The translations under genes and the position numbers were made by a program. The notes beneath the pieces are model-generated. The model saw only the letters and a program-made list of their open reading frames with translations. It ran no database searches and had not been told where the DNA came from. This document shows positions 35,131 to 44,936 of a stretch of DNA of 64,000 nt, piece by piece. The stretch's first letter is position 1, and each line of letters starts with the position of its first letter. The DNA comes from Flavobacterium terrae (GTDB taxonomy: Bacteria; Bacteroidota; Bacteroidia; Flavobacteriales; Flavobacteriaceae), in NCBI RefSeq assembly GCF_900142035.1, contig NZ_FQZI01000003.1:1-64000 (forward strand), read 5' to 3'.

Positions 35131-36087
35131 TTAATTTTTCTTTTGTTTTTCTTCTAGTTCTGGAAGTTGCTTTTTATATTCTTTGGCATTCCAAATTATA
35201 TTCCATCGTTTTACATAGTCAGCAAGTAAGCCAAGTCCCACATCAGCTCTTCGTTTGTCAACATTATCGGGGTCTTCAAGTGGTAAAACATAATTTGAAT
35301 TTGTTACATTGTCGTAACCAATTTGACTACCGTAAATTTGTCTTTTTCCTTCTCTAAGAGCAATTCTGTCTTCAAGTAGTGCTAATGAACTTCCACTTGC
35401 ATTATTGATTTTAACAGCATCTCTCATCATAGAAAGATATTTTTGTTGCTTTTTTAAATCAGAATGTTGAATCACTAAAAACAACGTTTGATTGGCTTGA
35501 CCTCCAACTTTGTCAGGCCCAACCCATCCATATTTGTCTAAAATTTCAGTAACCTTTATCAGATTAATACTGTCTTTATATATCATAATTTTGCCCAAAC
35601 TATCAACTTGTTTGCTCTGATATCCAAATTCTTTCTGAGCAGAAATGTATTGTTGTCTAATTGGTTGGTCGTCTTCAAATATTGCTAATAACTTAGCTTG
35701 CAATGGTTTGTCATAGTTTGCTTCTTTTTTATCAATTATAGATTGAAGTTCAGAAACGAGTTTGTTCCAATTCTTGTCTGTATGTAATGATGTTAAGTCT
35801 GTATCTTTTTTTAAATGTGTAATATTAGACCAACCATTTTTTATAGCTAGATGTAACCATGTAAAAGCTAATTTGTTTTCTCCTAATAACGCTGCAGAAC
35901 AACCTGCATTATAAAAATCACTTCCGCTTTTTTGTTCAATTTTAAAGGCTTCTTTATACTTTTCTACAGATTCTTTATATTGCTTGTTGTCGTAAAAAGC
36001 ACTAGCTTCAGCAATAGTAGATTTGTAATTTTGTCCAAAAGTAAATGTGCAGATAAATAATAATAATGTAGTGAAGGATAATCGCAT
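35131..36087 (-). CDS. Exported TPR / DUF6624 protein
   Basis: The 318-residue product has a signal peptide (hydrophobic LLLFICTFTFG, cleavage near FGQ). A short TPR-like helical region covers about residues 22-130 (SAFYDNKQYKESVEKYKEAF is a TPR start). From about 150 the sequence matches DUF6624, with ILDKYGWVGPDKVGGQANQTLF and ALLEDRIALREGKRQIYGSQ. Function is unknown. It is probably periplasmic. It converges with the SulP gene; the 111-bp gap shows no clear hairpin. Confidence 0.78.
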   Translation of the reverse strand: MRLSFTTLLLFICTFTFGQNYKSTIAEASAFYDNKQYKESVEKYKEAFKIEQKSGSDFYNAGCSAALLGENKLAFTWLHLAIKNGWSNITHLKKDTDLTSLHTDKNWNKLVSELQSIIDKKEANYDKPLQAKLLAIFEDDQPIRQQYISAQKEFGYQSKQVDSLGKIMIYKDSINLIKVTEILDKYGWVGPDKVGGQANQTLFLVIQHSDLKKQQKYLSMMRDAVKINNASGSSLALLEDRIALREGKRQIYGSQIGYDNVTNSNYVLPLEDPDNVDKRRADVGLGLLADYVKRWNIIWNAKEYKKQLPELEEKQKKN

Positions 36088-36263
36088 TGTAATTGTTGTT
36101 TAAATTTAAACCAATGTTTAAAGGTCTTGTTAAGACAAATTTTTGATATTGTTTGAAGCAAATATATTGAAAAGAATATAAGAAAAAACTTCTTTTTTAA
36201 ATAAGAAATACAAGTATTAAACATTCTAAAAAAACACCACCCCCAATTTCTTAAAAGCCGATG

Positions 36264-36455
36264 TTATAGTCTGGTTCTTTTTATTTTATCATCTATTAAC
36301 ATAATAATTTTTACATACGAATCTTCTCCAATTTCTTCATTTCCTAGTACGCATGATAATTGATTTCCTACATTTAAATCGAGGAAAATATTATCTTCAA
36401 TTATTCGGTATGATTTAAATGCATCCCAATTATGCTTTCGTTGATAAAAACTCAT
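36264..36455 (-). CDS. Short orphan ORF, probably a gene remnant
   Basis: A 63-codon frame with an ATG at 36455. The product is acidic in its second half (EEIGEDSYVKIIMLIDDK) and matches no family I recognise. It begins inside the broken acetyltransferase start at 36430-36531 but in a different frame. An in-frame stop lies close upstream of the ATG. It may be the decayed end of a different gene rather than a working one. Confidence 0.3.
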   Translation of the reverse strand: MSFYQRKHNWDAFKSYRIIEDNIFLDLNVGNQLSCVLGNEEIGEDSYVKIIMLIDDKIKRTRL

Positions 36456-36531
36456 GAATAGAATGAATGTCTAATTTAGACTTGTCAGTTGAAATGCAAA
36501 ATTGATCTTTGTATGTAGTAAATTCTTTCAT
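36430..36531 (-). pseudogene. Truncated GNAT acetyltransferase start
   Basis: An ATG at 36531 opens 33 codons that read like the first strand and helix of Flavobacteria GNAT proteins: ISTDKSKLDIHSIHEFLSTK, normally followed by a YW pair. Here a stop (36432-36430) comes right after, where TAA then TTGGG replaces a TAYTGG-type sequence. No acetyl-CoA-binding motif follows in any frame. This looks like the remnant of a gene lost by deletion. Confidence 0.55.
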
Positions 36532-36560
36532 AGAAAGTTAGCCAAAAATTTTAGCGGGTG

Positions 36561-36959
36561 TTATGAGCTAGCTTGATTTTTTAGTTTTTTATATTCTCTG
36601 ATTAACTCTTTAAGTTGTCGATTTGAGTTAACATCGATCTGTTTATCTGATAGAAAATGTTTGAATCTGAATTTACTATTATAATTTTTTGAAATTATTT
36701 CTTGGTCAACAACAAAGAGCTCATTTCTTAAATGTTGTTTTTGATTTTCGAGACTTTCCAAACTCACAAACTTATCTTTTAAATCTCTACGAAAAGTATT
36801 TGTATTGAAAGGAATAGAGTTTAAAATTTGCATTTGTTTTTTAGATTTAAAATCTAAACTCGCGATAATCTTAATAGCAATTTCTTCAATATCATTTTTT
36901 GATAAAGTGTCAATTTTTTTAGGAAGAAAAGATTCTAGTTTAGATTTTTTGGTTGTCAT
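36561..36959 (-). CDS. Hypothetical protein
   Basis: The 132-residue product is lysine-rich, lacks a signal peptide and membrane segments, and has predicted helices with coiled-coil character (residues 75-100 and 112-130, e.g. LKELIREYKKLKNQ). I recognise no family. It lies in the patch between the DUF6624 and LOG-family genes that carries gene fragments, so it is probably accessory. The ATG at 36959 is the only clear start. Confidence 0.5.
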   Translation of the reverse strand: MTTKKSKLESFLPKKIDTLSKNDIEEIAIKIIASLDFKSKKQMQILNSIPFNTNTFRRDLKDKFVSLESLENQKQHLRNELFVVDQEIISKNYNSKFRFKHFLSDKQIDVNSNRQLKELIREYKKLKNQASS

Positions 36960-37134
36960 GTTTTTAGATAATTTTTTTAAGTTGACTCATAGTATTTGAA
37001 CCCTTGGAGTAGTGTGTTATTAAGTGAAAGATTTATTTCCTGCTAAGATAAGATTTTCAAGAGGGAAATTAAACGTGAAATTAAGGTAAATGCAGTTATT
37101 GAACTAAACCTCTGTTGCCTACAGTGCGTTTTTC

Positions 37135-37818
37135 TTATTCAAGTCTAATATTACTTTCAATTTTTTGGACAAGCTCTGCCAATTTCTTAGGAAATCCATT
37201 ATGATTTTCTCCACATAAAATACATTGAGGTTTTTCTGATTCGGCATTTATGTAAGGAAGCACGAATGAATCTAAATGAAATTTTATTAGTTCATTGAAA
37301 TATTGTTTATCATTCGAATCAATGTTTACTTTGTTAAGTTGTTCAATAAATAAATTTTCCAGTCTAAAAATTGCGTTTAGTTCTGCCATTTTCCCTTTAT
37401 CATATAAGGAATCATCATGAGCAAACTTTCTGTCAAGATTTGCTAGCTCTCTTGATAATTTTATAATACCGCCGTTTCCTTTTGCTTTATCATATTCAAA
37501 ACTCTCAACTGTTTGAAGAAAATATTTATATAAATCAGAAATGTATGTTAATTGCTTTTTTGCTTTTTCATCTTTTTTCTGATCATCTATTTGTTCTTGA
37601 ATGATTTCATTTGCACGTATTTGCGCTTTCAGTGCTAAATAAACTAATATTGAACCAATCAAACTTGTAATTGGTGCAGTTGTCCCGCCAATAGTATCAC
37701 CAATTTGCCCTGTTGTCGTAAATTCTAATGTTCCGTTTCTTGTAAACAGGAAAGGAGCAATTAGAACTAATAATATTCCAATTATCAAAATTATTAGTGC
37801 TACTCGTGATAACTTCAT
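37135..37818 (-). CDS. Membrane protein resembling putative phage abortive-infection proteins
   Basis: From the ATG at 37818 the product has 227 residues. It has an N-terminal membrane helix (VALIILIIGILLVLIAPFLF), then GQIGDTIGGTTAPITSLIGSILVYLALKAQIRANE, a second hydrophobic segment running into a coiled coil. This GD-x-GG-x-x-x-P pattern recalls the putAbiC-type family. A CILCGENH motif near the C-terminus could bind metal. The frame is open to a GTG at 37866, with another ATG at 37842, so the start is uncertain. An antiphage role is an inference. Confidence 0.6.
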   Translation of the reverse strand: MKLSRVALIILIIGILLVLIAPFLFTRNGTLEFTTTGQIGDTIGGTTAPITSLIGSILVYLALKAQIRANEIIQEQIDDQKKDEKAKKQLTYISDLYKYFLQTVESFEYDKAKGNGGIIKLSRELANLDRKFAHDDSLYDKGKMAELNAIFRLENLFIEQLNKVNIDSNDKQYFNELIKFHLDSFVLPYINAESEKPQCILCGENHNGFPKKLAELVQKIESNIRLE

Positions 37819-37864
37819 GTTCTGTAATAGTTTGCTTAGCATTGCAGATAACTTATAAATAAAC

Positions 37865-37880
37865 ACAGTACGAATACTGT
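37865..37880. repeat. Small perfect palindrome upstream of the membrane protein gene
   Basis: ACAGTA (37865-37870), spacer CGAA, TACTGT (37875-37880). It covers the possible GTG start of the neighbouring gene and could be an operator or a tiny hairpin. Confidence 0.45.
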
Positions 37881-37966
37881 TAATTTTATAGTTTTCTTTA
37901 TTTATGACTAATATAAGAAAAACAATACAAAAAGTACAATACGTATTTTTGAATTGTTTTCAATAT

Positions 37967-37991
37967 AAAAAAACCTCCAGTTTTCTGGAGG
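37967..37991 (-). terminator. Rho-independent terminator of the LOG-family gene
   Basis: On the minus strand CCTCCAG (37991-37985) pairs with CTGGAGG (37980-37974) across a 4-base loop, followed by seven T (37973-37967). It lies just after the stop at 38000. Confidence 0.88.
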
Positions 37992-37999
37992 CTTTATTT

Positions 38000-38722
38000 T
38001 TAAAAGTTAGGTGATAAATTGTATTTTTTGTAGAAGTTGTCAAGGGCTTCAACCACTTCTTCTTCGGTATCTACAATTTGTATCAAATCCATATCGCCTG
38101 GGCTTACGGTCTTTTCTTGATTAATCATGATTTCTTTTACCCAATCAATCAATCCTTTCCAAAACTGGCTTCCTACCAAGATAATAGGGAATTTGCCAAT
38201 TTTTTTGGTTTGAATTAAAGTAATCGCTTCAAACAATTCATCTAAAGTTCCAAAGCCTCCTGGCATTACCACAAATCCTTGCGAGTATTTTACAAACATT
38301 ACTTTACGCACAAAGAAGTAATCAAAGTTTAGGTTTTTATCTTTGTCAATATATGGGTTAAAGTGTTGCTCAAAAGGTAATTCAATGTTTAAGCCAACAG
38401 AAGTTCCTTCGCCACGATGCGCTCCTTTGTTACCAGCTTCCATGATTCCAGGACCACCACCAGTAATAACTCCATATCCAGCTTTACTAATTTTATAAGC
38501 AATTCGTTCTGCTAACTGGTAGTATTTATCTTCAGGTTTTGTTCTTGCCGAACCAAAAATGGAAACACATGGACCAATACGCGCCATAGTTTCATATCCG
38601 TTTACAAACTCAGACATGATTTTAAAAATCGCCCACGAGTCATTGGTTCTTATTTCGTTCCAAGTTTTTTGTTTTAACTTATCTTGAATTCTTTCGTCTT
38701 CATTTATAAATTCTTCTTTCAT
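38000..38722 (-). CDS. LOG family (TIGR00730) protein
   Basis: The 240-residue protein has the lysine-decarboxylase-like Rossmann fold of the LOG family. The nucleotide-binding signatures are VITGGGPGIMEAGNKGAHRGEG near residue 82 and VVMPGGFGTLDELFEAITLIQTKK near 152. Related enzymes release free bases from nucleoside monophosphates, as in cytokinin activation; the PGGxGTxxE motif holds the catalytic residues. The true substrate in this organism is not known. Confidence 0.93.
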   Translation of the reverse strand: MKEEFINEDERIQDKLKQKTWNEIRTNDSWAIFKIMSEFVNGYETMARIGPCVSIFGSARTKPEDKYYQLAERIAYKISKAGYGVITGGGPGIMEAGNKGAHRGEGTSVGLNIELPFEQHFNPYIDKDKNLNFDYFFVRKVMFVKYSQGFVVMPGGFGTLDELFEAITLIQTKKIGKFPIILVGSQFWKGLIDWVKEIMINQEKTVSPGDMDLIQIVDTEEEVVEALDNFYKKYNLSPNF

Positions 38723-38777
38723 TCTATTCTAAGGTTATTATATGTTTTTTATAAATTTATTTATGCGATTCATTTTT

Positions 38778-38882
38778 CGTCAGTTCGAGTGATTTTCGTA
38801 GAAAATGGTATCGAGAACAAGAAAAATTCAATTGAAAACTATTCTCGATACTTTTTTATTACATAAAAAACTCGAATTGACG
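38778..38882. repeat. Nested palindromic intergenic repeat
   Basis: The gap between uvrA and the LOG gene holds two nested inverted repeats. The outer arms are cgtcagttcgagtg (38778-38791) and aactcgaattgacg (38869-38882), 12 of 14 bases pairing. The inner arms are perfect: gtatcgagaa (38808-38817) and ttctcgatac (38842-38851). The whole could fold into one long hairpin. I have seen similar CGTCAGTTCGAG elements scattered in Flavobacterium genomes, so this is probably one copy of a dispersed family. Confidence 0.75.
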
Positions 38883-38918
38883 TTTTCAATTCCGCTTAGG
38901 CTTAAAAAAATCAGCCGA

Positions 38919-41750
38919 CTAAAATAGTTCTTTTTTTAGAAATTGAGCGGTATAGCTCTTTTTATTTTTAATTAATTCCTCAGGAGTTCCTTTGGCAATG
39001 ATTTCTCCACCGCCTTTTCCACCTTCATATCCTACATCAATGATATAATCGGCAAGTTTGATTACATCCATGTTGTGTTCGATAATCAAGACTGTATTTC
39101 CTTTGTCAACCAGCTTGTTAATCACATCCATTAACACACGAATATCTTCAAAATGCAAACCTGTGGTAGGTTCGTCCATGATGTAAAATGTATTTCCGGT
39201 GTCTTTTTTAGAAAGTTCAGTCGCTAGTTTAATACGTTGCGCTTCACCACCAGAAAGGGTAGTGCTTTGTTGTCCCAAAGTAATATAACCTAAACCTACA
39301 TCTTGTATGGTTTTTATTTTTCGGTGTATTTTAGGGATATTTTCAAAAAATTCCACACCTTCGTCAACGGTCATATTCAATACATCCGAAATTGATTTTC
39401 CTTTGTAGCGAATCTCTAAAGTTTCTCTATTAAAACGTTTCCCTTGACACGTTTCACATTCTACATAGACATCAGGTAAGAAACTCATCTCGATAGTTCT
39501 CACACCACTTCCTTCACAAGTTTCACAGCGACCACCAGCCACATTAAAACTAAAGCGACCTGGTTTGTAACCACGAATTTGCGCCTCTGGTGTTTGAGTA
39601 AACAAACTTCTTATTTCCGAGAAAACTTCGGTATAAGTAGCAGGATTTGATCTTGGTGTACGTCCAATAGGACTCTGATCGATATCAATTACCTTATCGA
39701 TATGTTCTAAGCCTTCAATTTTTTTATAGGGCTGTGGTTTTTTTACCGCGTTGAAGAAATGTTGGTTCAAAATAGGATAGAGGGTTTCGTTAATCAGAGT
39801 TGATTTCCCTGAACCTGAAACTCCCGTCACACAGATTAATTTTCCTAAAGGAAATTCTGCCGAAACATTTTTTAAGTTATTTCCAGTAGCACCCGAAATT
39901 TTCATCGTTTTTCCGTTTCCTTCGCGACGTTTTTTAGGAATTTCAATTTTCATTTTACCACTCATAAACTGAGCAGTAATAGTGTTTTCTTGAAGTAAAG
40001 CTTTAGGTGTTCCTTGACTAATTATTTGGCCTCCATACTTACCTGCTTTAGGTCCAATATCAATCACGTGATCAGCACGTTCAATCATATCTTTATCGTG
40101 TTCTACTACTAAAACGGAGTTTCCGATATCTCGTAGACTTTCCAGTGATTTGATTAATCGCTCGTTGTCTCTTTGATGTAAACCAATACTAGGTTCGTCC
40201 AAAATATAAAGCACACCAACCAATTGCGAACCAATTTGCGTAGCCAAGCGAATACGTTGGGCTTCTCCACCCGAAAGTGATTTTGAATTTCGGCTTAACG
40301 AAAGGTAATTCAACCCTACATCAACTAAAAATTGAAGGCGAGCTTTGATTTCTTTAACAACTTCACTGGCAATAACCTTTTGCTTTTCGGTTAAATTATT
40401 TTCTAATTCATTAAACCAAATACTCAAATCAGAAACATCGGTATTCGATAATTCTTGAATGTTTTTTTCATTGATTTTAAAGTATAATGCTTCTTTTTTT
40501 AAGCGTGATCCCCCACAAACAGGACAATCTACTTCATCCATAAAATCTTTTGCCCAACGCTTTATCGAAGTCGATTCGGTTTCATCGTGTTGGGTTTTGA
40601 TGAAATTGGCAATTCCTTCAAATTCAATTTTATATTCTTTGGTTACACCAGCAGCTTTTGAACTAACGGCAAACTTTTCGTTACCACCATTTAAAATCAT
40701 ATCCATGGCTTCGGCAGAAATCTTTTCGATTGGATCAGTTAACTTGAAACCAAATTTTTCACCAATAGTTTCTAACTGTTTGAAAATCCATGATGATTTG
40801 TATTCGCCAATGGCCACAATTCCACCATTTTTGATGGAAACTTTAGGATCAGGAATAATTTTTTGAAGATTAATTTCATTGACAGTTCCTAATCCGTTGC
40901 AATTGTCACAAGCCCCTTTTGGCGAATTGAACGAAAATAAATTGGGTTCTGGATTTTGATACGAAATACCTGTTGAAGGACACATTAAATTACGACTGAA
41001 GTAGCGTACTTCGTTTGTATCTTGATCTAAAATCATCAATACATTTTCACCATGATACATAGCTGTTTTGATGCTTTCAGTAAGACGTTTTTCACTATCT
41101 TCTGAACTATCTATGGCTAAACGATCAATCACAATTTCGATATCATGCGTTTTGTAGCGATCGAGTTTCATTCCAACAACAATATCTTGAACTTCACCAT
41201 TGACTCTAACCTTTAAAAAACCTTGCTTGGCAATTTGTTGGAACAATTCGGCATAATGTCCTTTACGTGCACGAATAACAGGAGCCAGAATATTAATTCG
41301 CTTGTCTTTGAAATTCTCGATAATTAAATCTTTGATTTGCTCATCAGAATACGAAACCATTTTCTCACCCGTATTGTAACTGTATGCATCGGCAGCACGC
41401 GCAAACAATAAACGAAGGAAATCGTAAATTTCAGTTATGGTTCCAACGGTTGAGCGAGGACTTTTGCTGGTTGTTTTTTGCTCAATAGCAATTACTGGAG
41501 AAAGTCCGTCGATTTTATCAACATCCGGACGTTCTAAGCCACCTAAAAACTGACGCGCATACGCAGAAAACGTTTCGATGTAACGACGCTGACCTTCGGC
41601 ATAAATAGTGTCAAAAGCCAAGGATGATTTTCCTGAACCTGATAAACCTGTGATAACCACCAGTTTTTCACGCGGAATAGAAAGATCTATGTTTTTAAGA
41701 TTATGAGCGCGAGCGCCTATGATTTCGATAGTTTCGTCAGTATGTTGCAT
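38919..41750 (-). CDS. uvrA: Excinuclease ABC subunit A
   Basis: UvrA recognises damaged DNA and loads UvrB in nucleotide excision repair. The 943-residue protein has two ABC ATPase modules: Walker [10 protein letters not shown] near residue 33 and GVSGSGKST near 640; signatures [17 protein letters not shown] near 485 and [16 protein letters not shown] near 825. The C-terminal zinc finger is intact (CETCEGSG ... CETCQGKR). The first zinc finger has CPSTG in place of the usual CxxC, but its second half CDNCNGLG is present. A TACCTTTG box at 41775-41768 on the minus strand lies 17 bases upstream. Confidence 0.97.
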   Translation of the reverse strand: MQHTDETIEIIGARAHNLKNIDLSIPREKLVVITGLSGSGKSSLAFDTIYAEGQRRYIETFSAYARQFLGGLERPDVDKIDGLSPVIAIEQKTTSKSPRSTVGTITEIYDFLRLLFARAADAYSYNTGEKMVSYSDEQIKDLIIENFKDKRINILAPVIRARKGHYAELFQQIAKQGFLKVRVNGEVQDIVVGMKLDRYKTHDIEIVIDRLAIDSSEDSEKRLTESIKTAMYHGENVLMILDQDTNEVRYFSRNLMCPSTGISYQNPEPNLFSFNSPKGACDNCNGLGTVNEINLQKIIPDPKVSIKNGGIVAIGEYKSSWIFKQLETIGEKFGFKLTDPIEKISAEAMDMILNGGNEKFAVSSKAAGVTKEYKIEFEGIANFIKTQHDETESTSIKRWAKDFMDEVDCPVCGGSRLKKEALYFKINEKNIQELSNTDVSDLSIWFNELENNLTEKQKVIASEVVKEIKARLQFLVDVGLNYLSLSRNSKSLSGGEAQRIRLATQIGSQLVGVLYILDEPSIGLHQRDNERLIKSLESLRDIGNSVLVVEHDKDMIERADHVIDIGPKAGKYGGQIISQGTPKALLQENTITAQFMSGKMKIEIPKKRREGNGKTMKISGATGNNLKNVSAEFPLGKLICVTGVSGSGKSTLINETLYPILNQHFFNAVKKPQPYKKIEGLEHIDKVIDIDQSPIGRTPRSNPATYTEVFSEIRSLFTQTPEAQIRGYKPGRFSFNVAGGRCETCEGSGVRTIEMSFLPDVYVECETCQGKRFNRETLEIRYKGKSISDVLNMTVDEGVEFFENIPKIHRKIKTIQDVGLGYITLGQQSTTLSGGEAQRIKLATELSKKDTGNTFYIMDEPTTGLHFEDIRVLMDVINKLVDKGNTVLIIEHNMDVIKLADYIIDVGYEGGKGGGEIIAKGTPEELIKNKKSYTAQFLKKELF

Positions 41751-41767
41751 AAATTTTGAGCAAAATA

Positions 41768-41775
41768 CAAAGGTA
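41768..41775 (-). promoter_or_regulatory. -7 box upstream of uvrA
   Basis: TACCTTTG on the minus strand, 17 bases before the ATG at 41750. No TTG occurs at the expected distance upstream. Confidence 0.45.
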
Positions 41776-41790
41776 TTGTTTTTTTGGTGA

Positions 41791-41854
41791 AAAGTGATTA
41801 GTGAAAAGTTAAGAGTATTTGTAATACGGGAAAGAACTTATCACTAATTACTCG
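41791..41854. repeat. Imperfect inverted repeat between uvrA and the MFS gene
   Basis: aagtgattagtgaaaagtt (from 41792) is nearly complementary to aacttatcactaattact (41836-41852). A smaller gtatt/aatac stem sits in the loop. No T run follows on either strand at the right distance, so a simple terminator is unlikely. Confidence 0.5.
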
Positions 41855-41861
41855 TTACTAA

Positions 41862-43115
41862 TTACTTATTATCAATATCCAAGTCTCTAAATTTTGGCGA
41901 AGCAAAAGCAGTAGTTCCAACCACAACAAGTGTCATAATTCCTCCGAAAACCACAGCGTTTACTGTTCCCATTAATTTAGAAGTGAATCCGCTTTCGAAA
42001 GCCCCTAATTCGTTAGAAGATCCCACAAATATTGAATTCACTGAAGATACACGACCACGCATATTGTCAGGCGTATACAATTGTAAAATTGTTGAACGAA
42101 TTACTACCGAAATTCCATCAGTCACACCACTCATAAATAAGGCAATTACTGAAATCCAAAAGTTAGTTGATAATCCAAAAATGATAATACAAATTCCGAA
42201 ACCAAACACAGCAAATAGTAATTTTCTTCCTGCTTGATGATTTAAGTCAAAATGCGTTGCTACAACCATGGTTATTAATCCTCCTATTGCTGGTGCAGCA
42301 CGCAAAATTCCAAACCCTTCCGAACCCACTTTTAGAATATCTTGAGCGAAAATAGGAAGTAACGCAACGGCTCCTCCAAATAAAACTGCAAACATATCTA
42401 ATGAAATGGCATTTAAAATAGTTTTGTTTTCAAAAACAAAATTTATCCCACGTTTTAAACTTTGAAAAATAGGTTCGCCTAAATCTGGATTTAAAATAGG
42501 TTTCGGTTTTATTTGCATTAAAAAGAAGATACCAACTATTATTGCAAAGGTTACCAAGCACATAGAACCAAAAACACTAATCCAACCTATCAAAAAACCA
42601 GCTAATGCAGGACCAATAACTACAGCCACTTGCCATGTTGAACTACTCCAGGCAGCAGCATTTGGTTTTTCATTATTAGGAACAATTAATCCAAGTAAAC
42701 TAAATATAGAGGGAATAATAAAGGCACGGATAATGCCACCTAAAAAAACTAATGCATAAAAACCTTTGACAATTAATGATTTTGATAAAGTATCATGAAC
42801 AGCTGGGTATGTTAACACGCACATGCTTCCGCTAATTAATACTAGACCTATAAAGCATTTAATAAGCATCGATCGCTTTTCATTTTGGTCTACAAAATGA
42901 CCTGCAAATAGAGCCATGCTTATGGCTGGAATTACTTCCATTAATCCAATTAAACCCAACGATAATGGATCTTTAGTTAACCTATATACTTCCCATTCAA
43001 TTAATACAAATTGCATTGACCATGCAAGAACTATGGCAAGTCTCATGGCTAAAAACCAACGAAATTCTATTATTTTTAAAGATGAATACGGATCTTTTTT
43101 TACTATTTCATTCAT
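41862..43115 (-). CDS. MFS transporter
   Basis: The 417-residue protein has about 12 hydrophobic segments and resembles the MFS_3/EntS-like group of exporters. Signatures include the loop GHFVDQNEKRSMLIK between helices 2 and 3 and SVVIRSTILQLYTPDNMRGRVSSVNSIFVG near residue 340. The substrate is unknown. It lies 4 bases after recJ on the same strand, so the two are co-transcribed, although no functional link is evident. Confidence 0.9.
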   Translation of the reverse strand: MNEIVKKDPYSSLKIIEFRWFLAMRLAIVLAWSMQFVLIEWEVYRLTKDPLSLGLIGLMEVIPAISMALFAGHFVDQNEKRSMLIKCFIGLVLISGSMCVLTYPAVHDTLSKSLIVKGFYALVFLGGIIRAFIIPSIFSLLGLIVPNNEKPNAAAWSSSTWQVAVVIGPALAGFLIGWISVFGSMCLVTFAIIVGIFFLMQIKPKPILNPDLGEPIFQSLKRGINFVFENKTILNAISLDMFAVLFGGAVALLPIFAQDILKVGSEGFGILRAAPAIGGLITMVVATHFDLNHQAGRKLLFAVFGFGICIIIFGLSTNFWISVIALFMSGVTDGISVVIRSTILQLYTPDNMRGRVSSVNSIFVGSSNELGAFESGFTSKLMGTVNAVVFGGIMTLVVVGTTAFASPKFRDLDIDNK

Positions 43116-43119
43116 TTTT

Positions 43120-44811
43120 CTAAGCTTTTAAATCTCTCATTTGAAGTTGGATAGTTGTATTTCCGTTCCACTCATTTTCTTCAATAGAGTAAACTAAATC
43201 AAAAGGTTTTCTGTCTCTTGCTATTTCAATTTTTTTACCAAGTCCAAAACCAATTGTTCCAAATCCTTCAGACTGTTCTTGTTTAACGAATAGTCTCAAA
43301 TGTTCATTATCACTTCCTAACTGTTTTGGATAACCAGAATCGAAAACATTTTTAGTTAGAAAAATGGGTGTCATATTTTCTGGCCCAAAAGGTTCAAACT
43401 GTTTTAAAATTCGAAGTAATTTAGGATTTATGTCATCAAAATTTATTTCTAAATCAATAGAAATCTCTGGAGTTAATAAATCAGGATGTATAGTTTTTTG
43501 TACGAATTCTTCAAAAGCTTGCTTGAACGCTTGTAGATTTTCTTCTTTTATTGTCATACCTGCCGCATACATATGACCTCCAAATTGTTCTAGATGTTCT
43601 GCACATGCTTCTAAGGCATTGTAAATGTCAAAATCTTTAACAGATCGAGCAGAAGCAGCTAGTTTTTCACCGCTTTTTGTGAAGACTATTGTTGGGCGAT
43701 AATAGTTTTCGACTAATCTAGAAGCTACGATACCAATAACACCTTTGTGCCAATCTTCTTGATATACTACTGTTGAAAATCTATCTTCTTCATTATTGTC
43801 AATAATTTGTGATAAGGCTTCTTTTGTAATTTGCTTATCCAAATTTTTTCTATCAGCATTAAAAGTTTCTATTTCTGCAGCAAATTGAATTACTTGACTT
43901 AAATCAAATTCAGTAAGTAATTCAACAGCATAATTTCCGTGTTTAATTCTTCCAGCGGCATTTATACGTGGAGCGATAATAAATACTACATCGGTAATAG
44001 ATAATGTTGCCTTTTTTACGTTTTTTATCAATGCTTTTATTCCTGCTCTTGGGTTTGAATTGATTACTTCTAAACCAAATTTTGCTAAAACCCTGTTTTC
44101 ACCTGTAATAGGAACAATATCAGCTGCAATAGCAGTAGCTACTAAATCAAGGTAAGGAACTAAATCATCAACAGATTGATTTTTTGTAGAAGCTAAAGCT
44201 TGTATTAATTTGAAACCTACACCACAACCACATAATTCTTTATAAGGATAATTGCAATCTTCTTGTTTAGGATCAAGAACAGCAACTGCATTTGGAACAG
44301 TATCGCCAGGTCTATGGTGGTCACAGATGATGAAGTCGATTCCTTTTTGTTTAGCGTAGTCAATATGTTCAATGGATTTAATTCCGCAGTCCAGAGCTAT
44401 AATTAAGGAGAAATCATTATCATCTGCAAAGTCAATTCCGATATAAGAAATTCCATAACCCTCATTATATCTATCAGGAATATAAGTTGCAACGTTTGGA
44501 TAAAAGCTTTTTAAATAACTTGAAACTAAAGAAACAGCAGTTGTCCCATCTACGTCATAATCTCCAAAAACCAATATGTTTTCTTGATTTTCAATTGCAG
44601 TTAGAATTCGTTTAACGGCTTTATCCATATCCTTCATTAGAAATGGATCATGCAAATCATCTAGTGTTGGTCTAAAAAATGTTTTAGCATCTTCATAGGA
44701 TTCTATGCCTCTTTGAAGAAGTAATGTAGCTACAATTTCATCTATTTGTAATGCGTTTTGTAAAGTTTTTATTTTTTGATTATCTGGTTTAGATTTTAAA
44801 TTCCAACGCAT
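43120..44811 (-). CDS. recJ: Single-stranded-DNA-specific exonuclease RecJ
   Basis: RecJ degrades single-stranded DNA 5' to 3' in recombination, base excision and mismatch repair. The 563-residue protein has the DHH-family motifs: VFGDYDVDGTTAVS near residue 78, LIIALDCGIKS near 132, and FIICDHHRPGD near 155 (the DHH motif). The DHHA1 domain includes GGHMYAAGMTIKEE near 415. The OB-like C-terminal part (EPFGPENMTPIF) is complete. Confidence 0.96.
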   Translation of the reverse strand: MRWNLKSKPDNQKIKTLQNALQIDEIVATLLLQRGIESYEDAKTFFRPTLDDLHDPFLMKDMDKAVKRILTAIENQENILVFGDYDVDGTTAVSLVSSYLKSFYPNVATYIPDRYNEGYGISYIGIDFADDNDFSLIIALDCGIKSIEHIDYAKQKGIDFIICDHHRPGDTVPNAVAVLDPKQEDCNYPYKELCGCGVGFKLIQALASTKNQSVDDLVPYLDLVATAIAADIVPITGENRVLAKFGLEVINSNPRAGIKALIKNVKKATLSITDVVFIIAPRINAAGRIKHGNYAVELLTEFDLSQVIQFAAEIETFNADRKNLDKQITKEALSQIIDNNEEDRFSTVVYQEDWHKGVIGIVASRLVENYYRPTIVFTKSGEKLAASARSVKDFDIYNALEACAEHLEQFGGHMYAAGMTIKEENLQAFKQAFEEFVQKTIHPDLLTPEISIDLEINFDDINPKLLRILKQFEPFGPENMTPIFLTKNVFDSGYPKQLGSDNEHLRLFVKQEQSEGFGTIGFGLGKKIEIARDRKPFDLVYSIEENEWNGNTTIQLQMRDLKA

Positions 44812-44909
44812 TTAATTATGACTATTTGAGGTATATTATAAAGAGTACGAATTTAGTAAAAAACGTTTGTATAGCTAAAAGAAATAATAACAAAACAATC
44901 AAAAATAGT

Positions 44910-44917
44910 TACATTTG
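44910..44917 (+). promoter_or_regulatory. -7 box upstream of the adenine deaminase gene
   Basis: TACATTTG ends 20 bases before the ATG at 44938. No TTG at a proper spacing was found. Confidence 0.45.
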
Positions 44918-44936
44918 AAGGCTAAAAAAAATAGAA

